Shown here: piece after piece, positions 1 to 11,869 of the stretch
How the letters are laid out: each line of letters starts with the position of its first letter
How positions within the stretch are numbered: the first letter of the stretch is position 1
DNA from: Margaritifera margaritifera
Lineage: Eukaryota; Mollusca; Bivalvia; Unionida; Margaritiferidae
DNA length: 64,000 nucleotides
Assembly: GCA_029931535.1 (NCBI GenBank)
Contig: JAQPZY010001301.1
Span: 1,426,001-1,490,000 of the forward strand
Reading direction: 5' to 3'
The notes under the pieces: generated by a model
Database searches by the model: none
What the model was told of the DNA's origin: nothing
Seen by the model: the letters and a program-made list of their open reading frames with translations, nothing else
Made by a program: the position numbers and the translations under genes

Positions 1-1059
1 AAACTATAAAATCTGATCTCAAATTGATTCCCACAGACTGATCTAAAACAGGAATGAATTATTTGTTTACCAAATCTCTATTTATACACATTTTCACTTG
101 ACCTATATCATAACAGGGTGCGAAGCAATAAAATGGAGAAAAAAATAAACAGTCAGTCTAACTGTCAACAAGACTGGCCTTGAACTCAAATGATTGCAAA
201 TATTTTGTTTACTATTGACCAGAATCTGAAGAACAACTTACCTTCATGGACATGATTTAAACACACATCATAGATTAAATATACATAACATTACTTAGAC
301 TAGCTAACTAATTTTTGTATGGGTCTACTGACCTAAAACCACACAAATCCTTCCAAACTGCACAGTCAAAGATTCTACTGTTAATCTAAAAGTTACTTAG
401 AAGAGATAGAATGACACAAGTCGAGTAGTTGATACTTATTGTAAATGTCTGTGGAGCATTGCAAAGATTTCTTCCTTAACAATATGTAACTTGCTTCAAA
501 TTAAGGCTGTCGCTAATCAGTATTTGATTAACCTAGTGAAGCACTTCTCATTTATGTGTGGAGTTTCAGTTCATTAACCATATTGTTTAAGTACTAATAA
601 ATATCTTCTAAATCCATATGTCAGCTATTGTTGTCCTATTGAGTTCGTTTCATTGTTAACCTCATTGTCTTTTTGAGCCGAAGCTGATTCTAGGGTTGTA
701 TCAAACATTTTTGTATTGGACATTTTCATCGGATAGGACAGTGGTCCATGGTGCCAAAAATACTTTGACTTACAGGAGCTTTTTTATACTATGTAGTTTT
801 GGGTTCATAAAAAGAGTTTTCATTTCAGGTCTTATTTGTTCAGACACCATCTATTCGACACAGGTGATATAATGTCTGCTCATAGAACGTGTGATTAGCA
901 TCAAGCTATCGATTGCGCGTAAGCATAACTGTTAAGGCTTAGGATGATATCTGCTTCAGTTATAATTAAATTAAATTATTACTTGTGTATTTATATATAA
1001 GCCTGCAAACATGCACATTTATGAGTCCATGTGATTCTTGTATAGGTTTCATTCAGAAA
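1..1059. other. AT-rich intergenic, no gene seen
   Basis: No reading frame longer than about 60 codons, no recognisable protein motif and no splice-bounded open block was found on either strand. Confidence 0.5.
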
Positions 1060-2035
1060 TGGCCTGCTATTCATTATTCAACACAGAGAAGTTGCACCTC
1101 CAAAAATAAAATTGATCATATCAACCACGATTGATCCTTCCACGTTGTCAGGTGAACCTCGATTCCTTATTTAGACAAGACCATTTACCTTACTTCATGA
1201 AACGTTGGCAAATGAATCGTGGTCCCTTATTAATGTAAAATTACCCATGGTTAATTATTTAACGTTGTCAAATGAGCCAGGTTAAAATATTTAGTGTAGA
1301 CTATTTTACCATTTTTTATGAAATTTAATCAAATGAAGCTCATTTTCTTAGTCAAGGTTGTGAAATAATCATTTAATTATTAGACTCTGAGCAAAACTAA
1401 CGAGGTTCGATAAATAGTCTTAAGTGATCAGCGGTTCATATTTGACCCATGGTTCATTATTCGACGATGAAGAAAATAATGCTGGAGTTTTTTTAAATGA
1501 TGCCACACGAGCGTCTACATTTATCCGCGATTCGTTATTCAACGTTGAAAATTGAGCCGCGGTTAATGATTTAAAAGTTATTAAAGATTACCGAGGTTCA
1601 TGAAACAGTGTCCAAATGTCTGGGGCTCATTATTAAATATGTTATAACTGAACTGCGGTTAATGTATTAAGGGAAAAGTGTAAGTTTGTTTCATACAAGA
1701 AAGCAAATAAACGACTTTTGATTATTCAACGTCAAAAAATTTAAACAATGTTTAATGCACCACAGTTCATTGTTAACGTCGAAAGGTTACTTAAACATCG
1801 CTTGATGACGAAAAGATGAAAAATGTTCAGCGATTGGTCAAAATCTGAAATTTTAATTATTTATTCACGTATCAAATGAGATACCGTTCATTGTTCAACG
1901 TTGAATACACCGCATTAAATGTTGAAAAATGCACGGTTATTGAAACACTGTCAGATGCCCTGTAATTCCTTGTTCAACGTTGACGAATGACACTCATTTC
2001 ACTATTTAATATAAAAAAACAACCAGAGGTTCATC
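1060..2035. repeat. Degenerate minisatellite (GTTCATTATTCAACGTTG-type core)
   Basis: A phrase built on TTCATTATTCAACGTTG followed by (t/a)CAAATGAgCC recurs in diverged form near 1071, 1138, 1195, 1249, 1451, 1532, 1765, 1885 and 1963. Spacings vary from about 50 to 230 bp. Many copies carry a CGGTT or GAGGTTCAT lead-in. This is direct pattern observation. The copies are too diverged to define one unit length by eye, so the array is either old or built from a compound unit. Confidence 0.6.
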
Positions 2036-3206
2036 TGTGGAAAAACAAAAAACAGATGCATCGATTGACGGATGTGTAAGTAAATGATACTGTAACATGC
2101 ACAGCGGTTCCTCTACCGAGCGAATCAAACACCTGCGTGAGGTTGGGCAATAAGTCCCTTGTTTTCCCCTATTTCCATGGACTTCCCGACAACATTCGTT
2201 GTCAACTGGAAGTTCTCATAACCCGCCAGGACTAGTAACAATTTTTCTCTAATCAATAAATGAATGACCATAATGCCACAACTATAACTTCACAATTGCA
2301 TGGCTTTTCCTTGTTAGCATGCCTTGGCATGAAGCACATAACACAATTCAAACACCCAATGCAGGGCACTATTATCCGTTTCGATCTCTGGGTCAATAAA
2401 AACAACCGTCTGAACCACATTTCTCACGTGCACTTCCACCAGCTGCTACAATGAAAGGCATATCCAAACAAAGGGATGACCTGTTCCCAATTATTCCATG
2501 GCACTAAACAGAAGTTCTTGACACGAATATCTGCCACAGAAAGGCACAATCAATCAACATCTCTGAATTAAGATAGGAACTACTTGGCTCCATGCCCACT
2601 TATGCTACTTATGCTAGTCTGACCCCATCTCAAACTACGAAACCAATCCATGCCATTGCAAAGTCTCTAAACAACTGTAAGTATGACGTCTGTTCCTTGA
2701 AACTGGCTAATCACTCGGGCTGGGAAATATTTTCCTAACACCGACTTCCCGTAATCAAACCACTAATCACTAAAATCTAACGAACCTATAAATGGAGACG
2801 TAAATACAAATGGAACATACCCAAATTTATTACAATATATATATCCCCTTTATCTATATACCAAACGTTCGGACAGAGTATTTTAAGAAATCTTTTACTT
2901 ACGCCAATGCAGTTTTAGTGAACAGTTTGATGTTAATAAGGCATATAATGTTTCAGCTTTTAAATTATACCTCTGCAAATATTTTACTGATCAACCCTGA
3001 TTTTATGACCGCATACTATCGGTGCGTGGTTGTTGTGATATATCTATGTGATAAAAGGATTTTAACTTTCTATAAGTTGTAATAACTTCTGTTATAGTTA
3101 TATTGTTTTACGCAGTAGATGTTGACCTTGTAGATATTTGTTTTAATTGGATAACCATAATGTAAATTAGCTGCTAGCTAATTATGTCACTCAGTATAAA
3201 CAAAGG

Positions 3207-3208
<2 letters not shown>
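2036..3208. other. Intergenic, somewhat C-rich, no gene recognised
   Basis: The part from 2100 to 2760 is richer in C than its surroundings and holds a 64-codon frame at 2260-2454. I recognise no protein family in any frame, and stops are frequent. It may be an old transposon relic. Confidence 0.35.

Positions 3209-3258
<50 letters not shown>
3209..3258. repeat. (TAT)n microsatellite
   Basis: An uninterrupted run of about 16 TAT/ATT triplets. Confidence 0.95.
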
Positions 3259-4050
3259 CCTTTCGTTGCAGTGCACAAGAAAGAGTGAAAATCTTAAAAT
3301 TGACATAACGAAAGAGATTATGGCTGTGGTCTTGAGCAAACAGAAGTTTACAAGGTCTTTTATTGACTCTCCAAAAGTCAGTGTCTCTGATTGTATATAA
3401 TGAAGTGCTTAACGTAGCCTTAAAAAGTAATAAATAACACTCTTAACGTGACGTTTTCCTTTTCGAACGTCTTTGTAAACAAATGAAGAAAGGAGAGGAA
3501 AGAAGATGATATGAGCATACGTGTCAAAATCTGATCTAAAATAATATAATGTACACATATAGTTTCTCGCGTGTTTATACTCCATTCTCAAATCTTGTTA
3601 GCCGCAGAAAACACCCATACTACATAGTGACAATAACTTTGCGTTGAACTTTCTGTATTATTAATTGTACTTCATCGTGGCTGTAATCTGTCAGCAAGAT
3701 GTATAATTGTCATTTACACTACGTGTCAGTGGGGGTTACATGAAATAAATAAAAAGAAGTTCAGGTTTCTCAATTTATCTGGGCCAAGCTTGAAATGATG
3801 TTGTCTGATAGGAAAGCCTTAATACTTATTCTGTATAATTGAACAATTTCCATATGGCACGTATGTACCATGGGTCTATTTGTTCCCTGTTTCAGAAGTT
3901 GTGCGCATGAGCAAGGTCTCACTAAACAGAGAACCAGTGTAGAAATCCTATAGCGCACCTCCGATATCTAGCGATAAATATTGTGACAGCTGACACACTT
4001 TATATGACAAATACTTGGCTCCTCATGATAATATACACCATAACTAATCA

Positions 4051-4260
4051 GGAGCCGTTGTGGCTCAAAGGTTAGCATGCCAGACTTGCTAAAGAAAGGG
4101 TGCGGGTTCGAATCCTATCATCAGATCAGCCCAGGTAAGTTACAGTGGTGTGTCCTTAGGCGAGACATTTTACTCCAATTGCCTCGGCACTAAATAACCT
4201 ACTCGTGTAGCTGTATCTCAAAACACCAAACCATACAAAATCCACTTTTATTCCTAACCG
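4051..4260 (+). mobile_element. tRNA-derived SINE with intact A and B boxes
   Basis: The head contains a perfect match to the RNA polymerase III A-box consensus, TGGCTCAAAGG at 4061-4071, and a perfect B box, GGTTCGAATCC at 4105-4115, at tRNA-like spacing. The anticodon region between them does not fold into a convincing stem, so this is not a functional tRNA gene. Downstream is the phrase GTGTCCTTAGGCGAGACATTT and a CAATTGCCTCGGCAC block, typical of the central part of invertebrate SINEs. A related fragment with the same GTCCT-GGC-A-ACA-TTTACT core lies at about 11030-11150. The 3' end is uncertain. Confidence 0.75.
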
Positions 4261-5286
4261 TGTAGATCTTAACAAGTTTTGGCATACTAAACACTCTTCC
4301 TAAAAATAAAAAAAGACCAAAAAAATTGGTGCTATAATTATAATTCTCCATTAGTGTAATAAGCTTTCTTACAAAGAATACAAAACACGCCCAACCCCGA
4401 AAGCACATGTACCTTTTTTCCAAACATACATGGCAGAATTGATTGTAGACAAAACCGATAGCCCGCTAGATATATGTTATGTAACGAGGACACAATTTGT
4501 CATTTACACATTGTATTTTAACAATTATGGACTGAATAATGTCGAAACGTGATTTAATGACCCAAATAAAGCAATATAGATCGAAAATAAATGTTGAGGA
4601 CGGTATTACTTTTACTCTGATCCATAGAACCACCTATTGACCTTATCTAACGTAAAGAAAACTAGTGGTAATAGAAGTAAAATGTTTATAGCTATATAAT
4701 CAAGATTTCACAAGCATTCATTACAAAAGCAAACTGCCAAATATTTTCTAAATTATTACATTGTTAATTGTTTTATTGATATTAGGCATTGAAGTATCCA
4801 TGCCATTCATCTTTCACGCGTAAGAATTGTCGCCAGACGACTTTCTTGTTTCTCGTCTCCACCACTGTAGTTTATGCTCGCGTCTGTTGAGTAAATATTT
4901 GAGATTGGTAAGTTAGGTGTAATATAAAATAAAATCGTAACAACTAAAATTTATTACTGTACTAGCAAGCCTAAGACTAAATTGTTTCAAACATTCACAA
5001 CTTACACTTATATAAAGGAATGAGTATCGTCATGAGCGTTTCAATGCTGAAGTGGTCTTCAAGGTACCTCATACATGTACAGGCATAAAGTACAATATCG
5101 ATCTTTCTACCTTGGTATTTTAATTGTGCGCATAAAAATACAAAAATGTGAAGAAAACTTATGTGACTTTCATCTTTGTTTTCCGCGGTGTTATGTATGG
5201 TGTTTATATACTTAACTTTTGTCTATGATTGTAAGTTGTATTGTGATTTGAAAATACATACTTAACTTTTGTCCAGTTATTTACAT

Positions 5287-5396
5287 AGTATTTACATAGG
5301 CATTTCGCAATTTGACTTTTGTGACATGTGTCAGATAGGCCAGTATTTTCATAGGCATTTCGCAATTAGACTTATGTGACATAGATCATGTGGTCA
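5287..5396. repeat. Tandem duplication of a 55-bp unit
   Basis: AGTATTT(A/T)CATAGGCATTTCGCAATT begins at 5287 and again at 5342, with good identity continuing through GACTT-TGTGACAT. Two copies are seen, directly before a (TA)n tract. Confidence 0.8.
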
Positions 5397-5399
5397 TGT

Positions 5400-5401
<2 letters not shown>

Positions 5402-5449
<48 letters not shown>
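5402..5449. repeat. (TA)n microsatellite
   Basis: An uninterrupted AT dinucleotide run of about 24 units. Confidence 0.95.
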
Positions 5450-5450
<1 letters not shown>

Positions 5451-5880
5451 TAAACAAATTCATTCCTATTCTAGAATTCCGATTGTAAAAGATTAGTCTG
5501 TAGGGATCTATTCTAGTTGTGTTCTTGAAATCAGATATAATTTTGAGAGCAATTATTTATTTACAATATTCATTGGAAGTACGAAAGTGCTCACTCATTT
5601 TTGGATTTTTAGTTGATTTAGGAATTTATGTGAACTCGTTCAAATACATTCTGGATTACATCTTTGTGGTACATCAGTACATTCAAGGCTATTGGAACAT
5701 TCTATTATTTTGGACTTGTGATTAGGACATTTAGGATTATTTGGAATTTAACTCACAAATTGTTAGTGTCTTTTGAATTTTCACTTTAATTGTCTGGAAA
5801 TAAATTGCTTGTTGATTTTACTTACACTGCTGGTTTCACCTTCTTTCTGTTACATATTTTTAAGACCTTGAGTCGTAACG
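5450..5880 (+). mobile_element. LTR-like dispersed element, copy 1
   Basis: The stretch from about 5690 to 5879 aligns with the reverse complement of 63794-64000. Shared blocks are GAACATTCTAT, GGACTTGTGATTAG, a polyadenylation-like AATAAATTGCTT, TTCTTTCTGTT and the end GAGTCGTAAC. The second copy ends in CGTAACA, the form of a retrotransposon LTR 3' terminus, and AATAAA lies about 75 bp inside that end, as in an LTR. The 5' limit here is not visible. The part from 5450 to 5690 is included only because the second copy runs off the window before it can be compared. No internal gag or pol is adjacent, so it would be a solo LTR or fragment. Confidence 0.55.
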
Positions 5881-6453
5881 AAAAGAGGTTTCAAAATGAA
5901 GAAACATAATTGATGAATATCTCGAGATTTACTTATAATAAGTAGATCTGATAGGCACCAATACAAGGTCGTATTATGTTAACCTTTTGATTCACCAATC
6001 AAATTACAACTTTAATACTCCTGAACATGAAAAATCTCATTCGCAAAATTATTGTTTAAAGCGATAAGTCGCCCTAAAACAAAATGCAGTGCTTCATCTG
6101 AAAGGCTACACAAAATAAGTGGACCTCAAATTCCAAAGGTCACTAGACCATGATCTTTTAGTGTTACCTGTCAGATCTCCGTTATGTCTGTGATCTCGAT
6201 TTTGAAATATGCCACGTTACTAGTATTCCGTTTCTCGACGTTTGATTTAAATTTACATGCAAAATTGGTAATTTTCTCCTTATCTATGCAAAATATGCTC
6301 TTGACTACCGGGTCGATGCTATCGTTATGGTGTGCTTCTATACGTCGCTGATAGAGTCTACACCTTGGTAGATACATCTAGAATATTTTGGGAAAGAACG
6401 AATGAACTGTTTTCATGCTTCATACATAATTGCACACATAAGGAGATGGATAC

Positions 6454-6458
<5 letters not shown>

Positions 6459-6514
<56 letters not shown>
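6459..6514. repeat. (GA)n microsatellite
   Basis: An uninterrupted AG run of about 28 units. The apparent open frame across it encodes only Arg-Glu repeats and is not a gene. Confidence 0.95.
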
Positions 6515-6517
<3 letters not shown>

Positions 6518-6659
6518 CTTAATCGCACTTAAAGCTAAAAGATAGTTCAAACTGTTGCAATATGAATCCTGATTACATCAATTAATAAAACCAATTATAT
6601 CGTCATTTGTGACTTCACCTCTTCAAACCGTAATAGTGAATACATTTTTGTAGTGTGGT

Positions 6660-8700
6660 AATCGTAATGGCTATCAAGTTATGGCCCATGGGTAAATTCA
6701 CAGGACGACTCGGCATGTGTGTGTGTGTGTTTGCTGCATAAGTGACTTCACCTTTCCATGTATATATGGCGAGTGAGTCGAAGGTTTTCGGGTTATGACC
6801 CAGGGACTTGATTCCAAGGGGCAAGGATAGATCCAGCAGTTGATTCTGGGTGTGATACTCATTTCGGCTTTTCAGGTCAATTAAGTGTATGACTGTTTTC
6901 ATTGTTGGGCTCTGAATAGTTTCCAAGTTATGACACAGGTGCTATTCTCCAGGGGGTCAGGAGAGACTTAAGTTAGGAAGCTAGTTGCACAAGTAGCTTC
7001 AGCATTTTTATGCCGAGAAAGTTGGTGATCTTGACGGTTTCCACGTTATCGCACATAGGTTGGGCTCAGGGAGGCCAATAACAAATTAGAAGTCAGGGGT
7101 AATGTTATTCTAAAAAAGAAGTTATGCATGTATTTATGCGAAATTTCGAATATTAAAGTATATTGTATGTACATAATGTACAAGAAATTCTATCAAAATA
7201 TGTAAGAATTACGCGGTTATTTTTTATCCATTCCCTGCAATGGGCTCATAATGTATAAACTTGAGTAAAATACATCATATCAAGATCATTAGAATCTGTC
7301 ACATCTTTGTTTGAGTTATTAAGTCACCAAATAGGCATAGCCTACTGTTGACGCCGACAGTGACGACCGCATGATCGCTTTGTCTCACGTTTACTCTGAA
7401 GAAAAGCGAAACAATAAGTAGAAGCCATATTGCCTATTCTCGTTGAAACCACATTCTTGAAAACTGTTTGAGAAATAGCCCGCAATATATACGGAAACTA
7501 TTTATTTTTTTCAGAGAAATATCTCTGATCCCTAACATTCAGGTTTCAGATATCTATTATCCCATCCATATTACAAATAAAAAGAGCAAATAATCAATAT
7601 CCTTAAGCCCCTATCCAAACCTTATTTTGCAAGTATATTTTTATTCCTTCTTTTATGCATACCTAGGTTGTTTAATTGTTTTGGAAAGAGTTATGAAGTC
7701 CATACTGCAGAGGCTCGTATGATTACTTAGCCTTGCACAGTACTACAGATACATTGATTCCGCGTAACAATGACTCGCCTTTTTTCGGGGTTAACTTAGT
7801 GTTGACTCCGCCAAAGACAAGCAATGGCTGCATTAGTTACTTCTCCTTTTCATGACAAGACATTTTACACATGGTTGTAGGGTGGGAATCTTAATGATCC
7901 TTAAGCGATGATCCAAGGGAAAATCTTAGCTGGATAATTTTAAGAGACCCAACAGCAAGGCGTGATGCATAAGTGAATGCGCTTTTTCATGCCAAGAAAG
8001 TGTATAAATGGGTTTAGGTTTGGGATCTTGTTAGTTTCCCAGATGTGACACAGGGTCTGCACCCCAGCGGGTAAAGACAGATCAAGTAAGCCAATTCGCA
8101 CTTTCATTCCAAGTAAGCGCATGCATGTTTTTGATGTGTGGATCTCAATAGTTTCCAAGTTATGTGCTTGGATCCGGTCCTCAGAGAGTCGAGAGAAACC
8201 CAGAGGGCGATGCAGCTTGCATAAGCGATTTCACCTTTTCAATATCGTGTAAGTATGTACATAGCTTTAGGGTTGGCATTTCAATGGTTTCTAAGTTATG
8301 TTCTTGGGACCAGACCCAATAAGAATTTTTGAAGAGAAGTACGGGCAAATGCTTGCTACAAAAATGACTTTACCGTTCATTCTATAAAGCATATACATGG
8401 TTATATGATGGGAATCAGTCTAATCGTTTTCAAGTTTCGACCCAAGGGACGGATCCCAGGACGTAAGGAAGGACTCAGCAAGCAATGCAATGTTAGTCAA
8501 TTTGCCTTTGTATGTATATTTTCATGGTGGGACTTTGAATAAATTCCAAGTTATGACCTAGGGGTCTGTCCCTAGGGGTTCAGGAGAAACCCAGGGGCCA
8601 AATGATAATCGTATAAGCGCATCACCTTTTCATGGCGAAAAAGTTTATGAACGGTCTTAGTGTGGGATTCTTGGTAGGTTGTAAGTTATGAATTAACAAC
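6660..8700. repeat. Diverged tandem repeat, unit about 115-142 bp
   Basis: A phrase of the form TTTCCAAGTTATGACCCAGGG recurs in diverged form at about 6674, 6788, 6922, 7037, 7900, 8033, 8153, 8295, 8430, 8546 and 8682. Each is followed by a purine-rich CCAGGGGG-CAGGAGA segment and a GCATAAGTGACTTCACCTTTTCATG segment. The block from 7090 to 7830 lacks the phrase and looks like an insertion or a decayed stretch. Isolated copies also occur near 12720-12860 and 13740-13810. Frames of 72-103 codons on the minus strand are by-products of the repeat. Confidence 0.65.
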
Positions 8701-10568
8701 CTGGTGAAGGCACCTAAAGATGGCGCCAACCGAGAGAGATGGAGATTGTCAGTCGTCTATGAAATATGGACTTGATTGCACAATGATGTCGTACGTTCAC
8801 TAGGCAGGAAAAGATGTTGAAACAGCAAGGCGGAAATCCTGTGGAAATTGGGCATACAGACCGGCTTGAAATTACAACCCAAGAGGTCAGACAATAATTT
8901 TAGACTTGGAAAATCTTGACCTACGTCATAGACATAGCAGTAACAGGCGATTACCACATCTGACGCAAGGGAAATAAAGTATGCCACTTCAGAGAATTTA
9001 GTTGTAGAAAACTCAGATAGAGATGCACTATGATGATATCACATATAATACTACTCAAACTTGGAGACAACCTGTAAAAGCTAAACGCAAACGTCAGAAC
9101 TTCGACAGAATGTGGCACTCCCCGCGAACCAGCCAGGATATTGCGAAATGTCATTGGTATCTAGGCCAGAAGAAGTAACGTAATATCAGGAACAAAGAAC
9201 AGCCCAAACAAATATAAATAATAATAATAATATAAAAAAAAATAACATTCAGACAGGTTTAAATCTGGCCATATGTGATTGACCTTATGGCACCTCGTAA
9301 CCTCTAAGTATACTTTACGCGTGATCAGTGTGTTTCTCAACACATTCCGTTGTTTCATATGTTTTACAGAGAGCAGACGAACTCGAGCTGAAAATAGTCA
9401 ATAGTGTAGTATGGTAATATTGCAAGGAAAAAGCTATATAATATTTTAGACGTTTTCAATGATCTTGGGTTAAATTAAATCACAATATTTCAAAAAGCTT
9501 GTTCATGAATATTTGCACACAATTTACTTGGCATTGTGTTCCGTATTATATTATATATCAAAAAATGTGGAGGTGTAAAGGTAGAATAACTACTGTTTTG
9601 AGCTGTAGGTTATGCGCGTCAAGTCTTTCATGGCCCTGTGTATTTCATTTTGAAAGACAGAAGAATCTTTTATCTTTTGTTAACTTACGGATAGACAATT
9701 GACAAGTAATAAGCGTAACATGGCTCGTGGTATGTATATCCAGTTATTACAACAACATATCATGTAGTCAGCTAGAGGATTTCCAATCTAGTCAATTCGT
9801 TTCATTATTTGCTTATGTTAAAAGGCGACATTGAAAGTATTGTTTTTGTTCATTCGTGTGAAAGTTCCTTTCTTAAAGTGTCAACATGTACATGATAATG
9901 GATAGCAATAAGCAAGCGTATGTATCAGAGTTTCCAACATGTTGATTTCAGTCAATTATTTCCCAGGTCAGACAGAGATCTGACTAAAACTGAGGACACA
10001 TGTCCGCAAAGAAAACATATTTTGCACAAACCATGTAAATCGGTGTGAAGTCGTACCATAGCTAATATCAATTATAGGAAACTTTTTCACCTGTTCATAA
10101 GAGATACTTGAACAGAAATAAGAGCATGTCAAATACAAAAATACGTACATCACAAGGGAGTACGCTTGATTAAACATCCAATCTACTCATCCTAAATTAT
10201 TTTGTTACTATCTTTTTAGGTAATTTGTCGATTTCCATTCTTTTCCATCACCTCATGCAGACCCATCTTGGTAGTTTAAGGGATGGATCCAATGTAAACA
10301 AAGAAGTAATTAATTTAATAAATTTACTGTTGCTACAGTTATGATCGTCATGTCAACACTTGTAGAAATAACACATTCAATGATTTAATATTAGCTCTCA
10401 AATATGTAAAAGTCTATAGTTATATTCGTGGAAAACGAGTAGGAAAGAACAAATCCATTGACAGAACATTTTTGCGAAAGATAATAAACAACACCGATAA
10501 GCCTATAAGATAGCTGAAATATGTAAATTTATCTCTGTCTAACTCTCTTTTAAAAGCATGCTCAGACA

Positions 10569-10617
<49 letters not shown>

Positions 10618-11029
10618 ATAAAACATATTTTGGAAGACATCTTAAGGCCTTTATGTACCTAATATGGAAATACATTAGGAAGACATACAATACTTTTTGG
10701 TTGATTAAAATCTTGTGAATCTTTTGTGATGTATATTAAGATACGCATTTTGCAACAAATCTGCCTTTCACAAACGTTAGTTTTCCTATACACTAAAGTG
10801 CCAGTTCGGGACTTGAGGATGATGTACATGTTGGAACTAGCAGCCTCACTGTAGATAATTACCCTTATAAAAAGAGATATCGGTTCACGACTGTGTGACG
10901 CCATCTTGTCGTCAACGCGATATCTTGTGTACACTTGAGTAGACTCTCCTTTTGATTAGATGTCAGATGGACACTTGTGATATCTGACATGAATATAATC
11001 ACACAATCTGATTATATACTCATCCCGGA
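8701..11029. other. Intergenic, no gene recognised; contains a (CT)n tract
   Basis: Short frames occur on both strands but none has a recognisable motif or splice-bounded structure. The (CT)n tract at 10571-10615 is the only clear structure. Confidence 0.45.
10571..10615. repeat. (CT)n microsatellite
   Basis: An uninterrupted CT run of about 22 units. Confidence 0.95.
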
Positions 11030-11150
11030 TTGTCTGCCTTGGTATGTCCTGGGCAAAACACTTTACTTGGCTGGTACACCATAACCTTCACGTGTTGATG
11101 TGCTTTAGAATGGCAAAACCAAACTACCATTTAGAATTGATTTAAGATTA
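11030..11150 (+). mobile_element. SINE body fragment
   Basis: TGTCCTGGGCAAAACACTTTACT matches the central segment of the SINE at 4051 (TGTCCTTAGGC-A-ACATTTTACT), followed by a similar AAACCAAAC tail. No A or B box is visible, so this is a 5'-truncated copy. Confidence 0.5.
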
Positions 11151-11869
11151 TATTAAGTATTTGAAACGTTCATTGAGAAGAAATATGAAAACAAAGCTTT
11201 TCAAGGTTCATATCAGTGATATCTACTTCGGACACATACGTGATCATGGCGTGCGACTTGGAGGGGCGACCTGTATGGTTGTGGCTATGGATCTGAATTG
11301 AATCTCCAGCAACCAGACAATGCCCACAAAATGACATCTATATTGCTATTTTGTATTTAATTTTCAATTTTATGTGCATATTGTTTTAGTTGTCAGCTTT
11401 GCTGGCGATTATTATATGGCAAAATACATAAAAAGGGCGTACAAGCGTGAGTTTTGCCATTCTTTTTTTTTGTTCTAGATGGGGCGCCAGATTTATCGTC
11501 TGCCTGACTGTTAGTAATTACTATAAGTTTTTATTGATAATGCATACGTTTTTAAAAAGCAAAACAAAAAATAATAACCTTAAACACAAGAAAAAAGACG
11601 AAGAATTAGGAGGAGGAGAATAAGGAGATAGGGAGGAGAAGATAAAAAAAGAAAGACAAGAGTAAGTAAAGATCGTATTGAAAATTTTGCTTATACATCT
11701 TTACCTTTTGACCTAACTTTACTTCTAAAATCAATACCACGTAAAACCTGACATTTTGACCTAGTAGTCCAGATCAAAACATCCTTTGTATTTGTGTTTC
11801 AGAATATACCGGAACAACAGCTCATATAAAACTACACAATAACGAGGGAAAGATAAAGACGAGTACCGT

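Noticed and set aside
2810..3082. 90-codon plus-strand frame
   Set aside because: AT-rich composition, no motif, no splice support; compatible with chance.
4051..4125. A functional tRNA gene
   Set aside because: A and B boxes are perfect, but the anticodon stem does not pair and SINE body sequence follows, so it is a tRNA-derived SINE head.
6332..6532. Open frames across GA, CT, TA and GTAT tracts (also 10420-10626, 22524-22823, 23227-23412, 25993-26287, 38796-39077, 48308-48496, 62930-63214)
   Set aside because: They are low-complexity translations (Arg-Glu, Ser-Leu, Ile-Tyr, His-Thr repeats) with no supported flanks.
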